Shown: positions 61,201-64,000 of the stretch, in pieces | Position numbering within the stretch: position 1 is the stretch's first letter | Layout: the number at the start of each line of letters is the position of its first letter | Source: an uncultured Prevotellaceae bacterium | GTDB lineage: Bacteria > Bacteroidota > Bacteroidia > Bacteroidales > Bacteroidaceae | Assembly: GCA_937910905.1 (NCBI GenBank) | Contig: CALEPV010000093.1 | Location: forward strand, 1 to 64,000 | Direction: 5' to 3' | DNA length: 64,000 nt | Notes under the pieces: generated by a model | The model's database searches: none | Told to the model about the DNA's origin: nothing | The model's input: only the letters and a program-made list of their open reading frames with translations | Made by a program: the position numbers and the translations under genes

Positions 61201-61913
61201 ATATAGCCGACAGCCTCAAAAACGCATTCAACTTCAAGATATTCAACTCGGCAGAGCTGGCTTGGGATGCCATCGGCGAGCAGCGTCCCGACCTCGTGCT
61301 GGCCTGCGAGCAGCTACCCGGCATGAGCGGCTCCGACCTGTGCATACGCCTGAAGCAGGAGCGCAGCTACGCACGCATACCATTCGTGCTGATGCTTGAG
61401 ACGCCGATGTCTGTTGCCGAGATAGAGAAGAACGACATCACCGTGGCGGCCGACGACTACGTGCTCCACTTCTACGACCTCATCAGCCTGCGCACCCGAT
61501 GCTCCAAGCTGATGGGCGAAAGCGTGGACGGCATGCAGAAGCCCATGGAGGACGCCATGGGCACTGCTGATGCCATGACCGAGAGCGTGGGCGAGCTCAT
61601 CAAGCGTCACGTCAAGGAGTACGTGGTGCAAAACATCAGCGCACCGAAGCTGCCGCTCGACGACCTGTGCAGCGCCATCAATGTGCCGCTGCCGCAGCTG
61701 TTCCGCAAGCTGAGCGAGCTCACAGGGCGCACACCTACGGAGTACATTCGCGACATACGCCTGAGCGAGGCGGCCAACCTGCTGCGCTCGGGCAACTTGA
61801 AGCCTATCGATGTAGCCACGGAGGTGGGTTTCCCGAACCTGGCAACGTTCAACCGCTTCTTCAAGGAGAAGTACAACATCTCGCCTCTCGAATACTGCGA
61901 GAGGCAACCTTGA
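58266..61913 (+). CDS. Membrane-spanning propeller/AraC regulator lacking a kinase domain
   Basis: A 1215-residue protein with hybrid two-component (HTCS) architecture but missing enzymatic parts. It has a signal peptide (1-25), then two seven-blade-type propellers up to about 735 with Reg_prop motifs (VWFGTSNGLSRFDG, LLWIGTASGY, NIWIATNGGGLQCYN, LIWIGTRDGLNLLD). A Y_Y_Y domain (738-798, FIYMLEGRDPQWHPGD) and a membrane helix (about 801-825) follow. A short helical segment (843-895) looks like a HisKA remnant without His, and there is no HATPase. An acidic linker leads to a receiver-like domain (961-1080) in which Cys1014 replaces the phospho-accepting Asp, the paired Asp is DG, and the Lys is absent. 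An intact AraC domain occupies 1116-1213. The start at 58266 gives the signal peptide. Confidence 0.9.
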   Translation: MKHTLRLLIAFAIATLTLAVQPARAERMHNDYFFKFVTSTDGLAASQVNAICKDRQGYVWFGTSNGLSRFDGYSIVNFYSDYTSNSALPDGYIETIQEDHEGLLWIGTASGYVVFDPIHEIFDRSVQQRLMKISGSDVPSLIYIDNRKNMWIAVDGKGLFFYKTSMDLVYEFSQTGLSPDIPQARITGICNSQEGVAVAFENGTVCCINSESRTVEWINNVLAKKNIARDNFRICLSNNRDIFLYSPNTSYIYDAQTLTWHTSLAELAASWGSSWRMGDAVITDVKEDLNHFVWITTDRTGILLLDIESRLFRRHLLHTTDQRSLPTNNIQSLYIDDSNLLWVGTKRFGVAYWGFSIYRFLLERVADINGITEDVQDNLWLATNNRGLICRSTQDTTYTVFDRRQGLSDDNFSCVLAAKDGSIWAGSNRYGLNCMRGSSVTTLRHEAGKANTLASDDVLALAEDRNGNIWIATNGGGLQCYNTRRGTFANFTTGNNRMPSNVVTSLFIKGNNVVAGTSNGLAVINLSSNKVEIFQGTRSGNKQFSNPYITQVLIDSRDLIWIGTRDGLNLLDTKNDIVQIFGHAEGIPNNMICGLAEDGYKHIWVTTAGGVCRLVPQAAQTGDREYSAYVYNYSESDGLQRAEFNPGAICSTRQGSVYMGGANGLNWINIGETEAKNTETKVMFTSLLFHDQRIPVGESIMDRVILTKDINSLITLSLPPNINSFAIAMSVSNYYRGDHPQFIYMLEGRDPQWHPGDPLMHGVQFNDLRPGHYILHVKAVTDEGTMSQQEHTLEIIIERPWWMRWWAIALYVLAAIAVLAMFRWFIPWLHKLFVQGKKERDLFRQRAEALNGVVATLIAPIAKVTNQVNQLTPLLTTPEQHDIADNILHIEKHLLEELREVRNDDISALLPPELQMRPKTNEQDAAAEDAEAELADEQNEGTEGVGADDNGYSYGLAARSRKALRIVYLVDGDQDIADYIADSLKNAFNFKIFNSAELAWDAIGEQRPDLVLACEQLPGMSGSDLCIRLKQERSYARIPFVLMLETPMSVAEIEKNDITVAADDYVLHFYDLISLRTRCSKLMGESVDGMQKPMEDAMGTADAMTESVGELIKRHVKEYVVQNISAPKLPLDDLCSAINVPLPQLFRKLSELTGRTPTEYIRDIRLSEAANLLRSGNLKPIDVATEVGFPNLATFNRFFKEKYNISPLEYCERQP

Positions 61914-61955
61914 AACTTGAACCTTGAAACCTGAAACTTGAAACTTGAACCTTTT
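61905..61955. repeat. Heptad-type simple repeat TTGAAAC/TTGAACC
   Basis: Variants of TTGAAACC and TGAAACT recur from the last codons of the AraC regulator to the first codons of the phospholipase-D gene. The repeat supplies the putative TTG start codon of the latter. Confidence 0.8.
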
Positions 61956-63170
61956 ATCATAGCCTTCTGTGTCTGCACCGGCGTGCAGGCACAGACCTCT
62001 GATTTGCTGTTCCGTCACAAGCTGGACAGCCTGGGGGTAGGCATGACCCACGGCAATCAGTTGGAGTTCATGCACACGGGGCAGCAGAAGTTCGACGCCA
62101 TGTTCCGTGACATTGATGCCGCACAGAGCTACGTCTACCTCGAGTACTTCAACTTCCGCAACGACAGCATCGGCCTGGCACTCTTCGACCTACTGGGGCG
62201 CAAGGCCCGCGAAGGCGTGGAGGTCAAGGCGATGTTCGACAGCTTCGGCAACGAGAGCAACGACCAGCCCCTCCGCTCCAGCCATCTGGAAGCCATACGC
62301 CAGACAGGTGTCGATGTCCGTGTGTTCGACCCTCTGCGCTTCCCCTGGATCAACCACGCCTACCACCGCGACCACCGCAAGATTGTGGTCATCGATGGCA
62401 GCATATGCTACACAGGCGGCATGAACGTGGCCGACTACTACATACACGGGCGGCCCGAGTACGGTGCTTGGCGCGATATGCACATGCGTCTCACCGGCGA
62501 AGCCGTGGCCGAGTACGAAAGGATATTCCGCGAGATGTGGAGCGACACCTATGGCCCTGACGTACAGTTTGGCAATGCACAAAGTGCGATTGATACAGGA
62601 ACAAGCCGCACCGATGATGAGGTAGCCATAGCCGTGGTCAACCGCATACCCCGCCGCCAGCCCAAGCTGATGCGTAAGGTCTATGTGGCCGCCATCGATG
62701 TTGCACAGCAGCATATACAGATTGTAAACCCCTACCCCACCAACGTCAAGAGCATACGCCGCGCATTGCGACGTGCGCTGAAGCGCGGAGTGAGAGTGGA
62801 GATTATGGTGTCGGCCAAGAGTGATGTGCCCATAACGCCCGATGTAGTAGCGCTGGAGATGCGCAAGCTCGCCAAGCGCGGTGCCGAGGTGTACTACAAC
62901 CACGAGGGTTTTCACCACTCCAAGATAATGATGGTCGACAGCGCGTTCTGCACCGTAGGCTCCAGCAACCTCGATGCACGCAGTATGCTCTTCGACTACG
63001 AGGTGAACAGCTTCATTCTTGACCCCGCACCCACCGCCCAGCTGCAGCACATTTTTGAGCAGGACAAGCAGCGGTGCACCACCTTCCATGCCGATGACTA
63101 CCGCCGCACATTCAACTTCGGCCACCGCCTCACCGGCCACATCTTCTCCCTGTTCCGCGGCTTCATGTAG
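61938..63170 (+). CDS. Phospholipase D / cardiolipin synthase-like enzyme
   Basis: A 410-residue protein with two HKD motifs: HRKIVVIDGSICYTGGMN (about 151-168) and HSKIMMVDSAFCTVGSSNLD (about 325-344). Together they form one PLD active site, as in bacterial cardiolipin synthases. The expected membrane or signal N-terminus is damaged: the frame opens at a TTG inside a simple repeat, and the first residues KLEPF come from the repeat, followed by an apparently native hydrophobic core IIAFCVCTGVQAQ. An in-frame stop (61932-61934) lies just upstream and no ATG precedes the hydrophobic core. The gene may be translated from TTG or be poorly expressed. Confidence 0.87.
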   Translation: MKLEPFIIAFCVCTGVQAQTSDLLFRHKLDSLGVGMTHGNQLEFMHTGQQKFDAMFRDIDAAQSYVYLEYFNFRNDSIGLALFDLLGRKAREGVEVKAMFDSFGNESNDQPLRSSHLEAIRQTGVDVRVFDPLRFPWINHAYHRDHRKIVVIDGSICYTGGMNVADYYIHGRPEYGAWRDMHMRLTGEAVAEYERIFREMWSDTYGPDVQFGNAQSAIDTGTSRTDDEVAIAVVNRIPRRQPKLMRKVYVAAIDVAQQHIQIVNPYPTNVKSIRRALRRALKRGVRVEIMVSAKSDVPITPDVVALEMRKLAKRGAEVYYNHEGFHHSKIMMVDSAFCTVGSSNLDARSMLFDYEVNSFILDPAPTAQLQHIFEQDKQRCTTFHADDYRRTFNFGHRLTGHIFSLFRGFM

Positions 63171-63201
63171 TCAAGACCGTCCTCTCTGGAACAGTCCTCT
63201 C

Positions 63202-63226
63202 TGGGAACGCAGGCAGCTCGCCCCGC
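63202..63226 (+). repeat. Fragment of a REP-like hairpin
   Basis: TGGGAACGCAGGCAGCTCGCC matches the GGGAGCGCAGG-CGGCTCGCC unit of repeat E with two changes. A further partial unit (GAGAGCGCAGGCGGCAG) lies at 63953-63969. Confidence 0.55.
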
Positions 63227-63721
63227 CTAAGCGTCAGCGAACACGCGTCCGTCCTCCAGCACCACCTGCAGCTTGGCGTACTCGCTGTGAAAATCATTCC
63301 GCAGGCGATCCATGTAGCGTCGTGCTTCCCACAGGCACATGGGCAGGTCGTGCAGCAGATAGTTGCCGCAGGTCTCAGGCGTGGTGGCAGGCACCTCGGT
63401 CTGTGTCAGCATCCACTCCAGGCACTGCAGGGTCAGCTGGCGCATGTCGAGTACCGAGTAGTCCCCCGTCATCACAATGTACATACCCGTCAGGCACCCC
63501 ATGGGACCAACGTACACCACATCGTCCTTAGCCCGCGAGTTGCGGAACCAAGTTGCCATCAGGTGCTCCATGCTGTGCATCGCTGCCGGAGCCACAGCGG
63601 GCTCCTTATTTGGCTCGGTGATGCGCAGGTCAAACGTAGTGAAGCCCTTGTCATGTCTGGACACATATATTCCTGGCTTAAGCCGTGTGTGGTCAATCGT
63701 AAAACTTTGTATTACTTCCAT
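63227..63721 (-). CDS. luxS: S-ribosylhomocysteine lyase
   Basis: A 164-residue metalloenzyme that splits S-ribosylhomocysteine to homocysteine and DPD, the precursor of AI-2. The metal motif is in HSMEHLMATWFRN (HxxEH), with further conserved segments VYVGPMGCLTGMYIVM and LLHDLPMCLWEARRYMD; the Cys in PMGC is the catalytic residue. It recycles SAM products in the cytosol and may support signalling. Its 3' end touches a fragment resembling repeat E, and a type A palindromic element lies 10 bases upstream of its ATG, so expression signals may involve the element. Confidence 0.95.
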   Translation of the reverse strand: MEVIQSFTIDHTRLKPGIYVSRHDKGFTTFDLRITEPNKEPAVAPAAMHSMEHLMATWFRNSRAKDDVVYVGPMGCLTGMYIVMTGDYSVLDMRQLTLQCLEWMLTQTEVPATTPETCGNYLLHDLPMCLWEARRYMDRLRNDFHSEYAKLQVVLEDGRVFADA

Positions 63722-63730
63722 AGAGTTGGG

Positions 63731-63933
63731 TTAAACCCAAATCGGTCATTAGGATTTATGTCAGATTGGTATTTGTTTCGAGCAGATTGGCTGCATCACT
63801 GGCGAAGGCGTAGCGGGCTACGTCAAGACAGGGATGTGGACAAGATGCCGAAAGAAATGCTGATATGGCATGAATAGACTTATAATAGGCGATATTATAA
63901 CGAATAGTTGGTCTAATGACCGATTTGGGTTAA
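63731..63933. repeat. Dispersed palindromic element, type A copy 3
   Basis: A 203-bp element identical base for base to the copy at 2212-2414, in the same orientation, with complete inverted ends. It lies just upstream of luxS. The TTAGTGATGGTTAA-type outer ends are not present beside this copy. Confidence 0.92.
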
Positions 63934-64000
63934 AGTTGGTTTTCTCCTGCCTGAGAGCGCAGGCGGCAGTAAACACAACTGCGCGGAGCCGCTATATTGC

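Noticed and set aside
63287..63877. A plus-strand frame across luxS into the type A element
   Set aside because: It is antisense to luxS and its last third is repeat DNA.
1..64000. tRNA, rRNA, integrase or complete insertion sequence
   Set aside because: I looked for cloverleaf ends, rRNA motifs and transposase motifs in the gene-free stretches and found none.

Overview
The window is chromosomal DNA of a member of the Bacteroidota, order Bacteroidales and most likely a GC-rich Prevotellaceae-like species. The evidence is lineage-specific gene content: a C10 (streptopain-type) protease with a T9SS-like tail, LruC-domain lipoproteins, a propeller/AraC hybrid regulator, DUF1573, DUF4286, DUF4293, DUF4348 and SIMPL proteins, a BamA/TamA-type outer-membrane protein beside an RNA methyltransferase, and a MaoC/KdsA/KdsD neighbourhood. 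Promoters fit the Bacteroidetes sigma-ABfr form (TTTG, about 20 bases, TAnnTTTG), and Shine-Dalgarno sequences are largely absent. No tRNA, rRNA, CRISPR array, phage or transposase gene was seen. Species-level assignment is inference.

Layout. 0-10.4 kb: pgi and a HAD phosphatase; a Ca/Na antiporter; a small Cys protein; a WalJ-like hydrolase; a long frame joining an RNA methyltransferase to an Omp85 protein; a Crp/Fnr regulator; lepA. 10.6-22.4 kb: a CapD-like sugar dehydratase, nth, the C10 protease, a PhnP-like hydrolase, murB, a DUF4348 lipoprotein, then the operon pheS-ABC-aguB. 23-29.7 kb: two tandem LruC lipoproteins, a dinB remnant, a membrane phosphoesterase and rplU-rpmA. 29.9-37.3 kb: a CotH-like protein and a three-gene operon whose centre is a single-chain SEDS (FtsW/RodA)-penicillin-binding-protein fusion flanked by FhaA-like and FHA-like proteins. 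37.3-48.9 kb: thirteen closely packed minus-strand genes (DUF4286, ruvC, tandem ABC ATPase, histidine kinase, hisH-A-F-IE, ftsE, lysC, lysA, glycosyltransferase, DedA). 49-56.3 kb: DUF1573 and DUF2264 proteins, a lipoprotein phosphoesterase and its beta-barrel-like partner, then SIMPL, DUF4293, rpoZ, bamD and a MaoC protein. 56.5-63.7 kb: kdsA-kdsD, a membrane-spanning AraC regulator with no kinase domain, a phospholipase-D protein and luxS.

How the genes work together. Envelope construction is the main theme: murB, the SEDS-PBP fusion, bamD, the Omp85 protein, kdsA/kdsD (Kdo for lipid A core), CapD, lysC/lysA (lysine and diaminopimelate), ftsE, and a cardiolipin-synthase-like enzyme. Several surface proteins carry lipoprotein or secretion signals.

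The gene-free stretches are rich in dispersed repeats. One family consists of 160-230 bp palindromic elements sharing ends close to TTAGTGATGGTTAA. Three of its sequence types (A, B, C) share a central CGTAGC-GG-GCTACG hairpin that shows a compensatory base change in one copy. Two copies 61.5 kb apart are identical over 203 bp. A second repeat (about 160 bp plus a GCAGGCG-GCT-CGCCTGC hairpin) occurs at 22.7 and 51.3 kb, and 22-bp minisatellites occur at 37.2 and 51.1 kb.

The most unusual observations are the SEDS-PBP fusion operon, the kinase-less hybrid regulator whose receiver has Cys in place of the phospho-accepting Asp, the signal peptide embedded in the end of the RNA methyltransferase, the covarying palindromic elements, and a histidine kinase with a second, histidine-less phosphotransfer hairpin.
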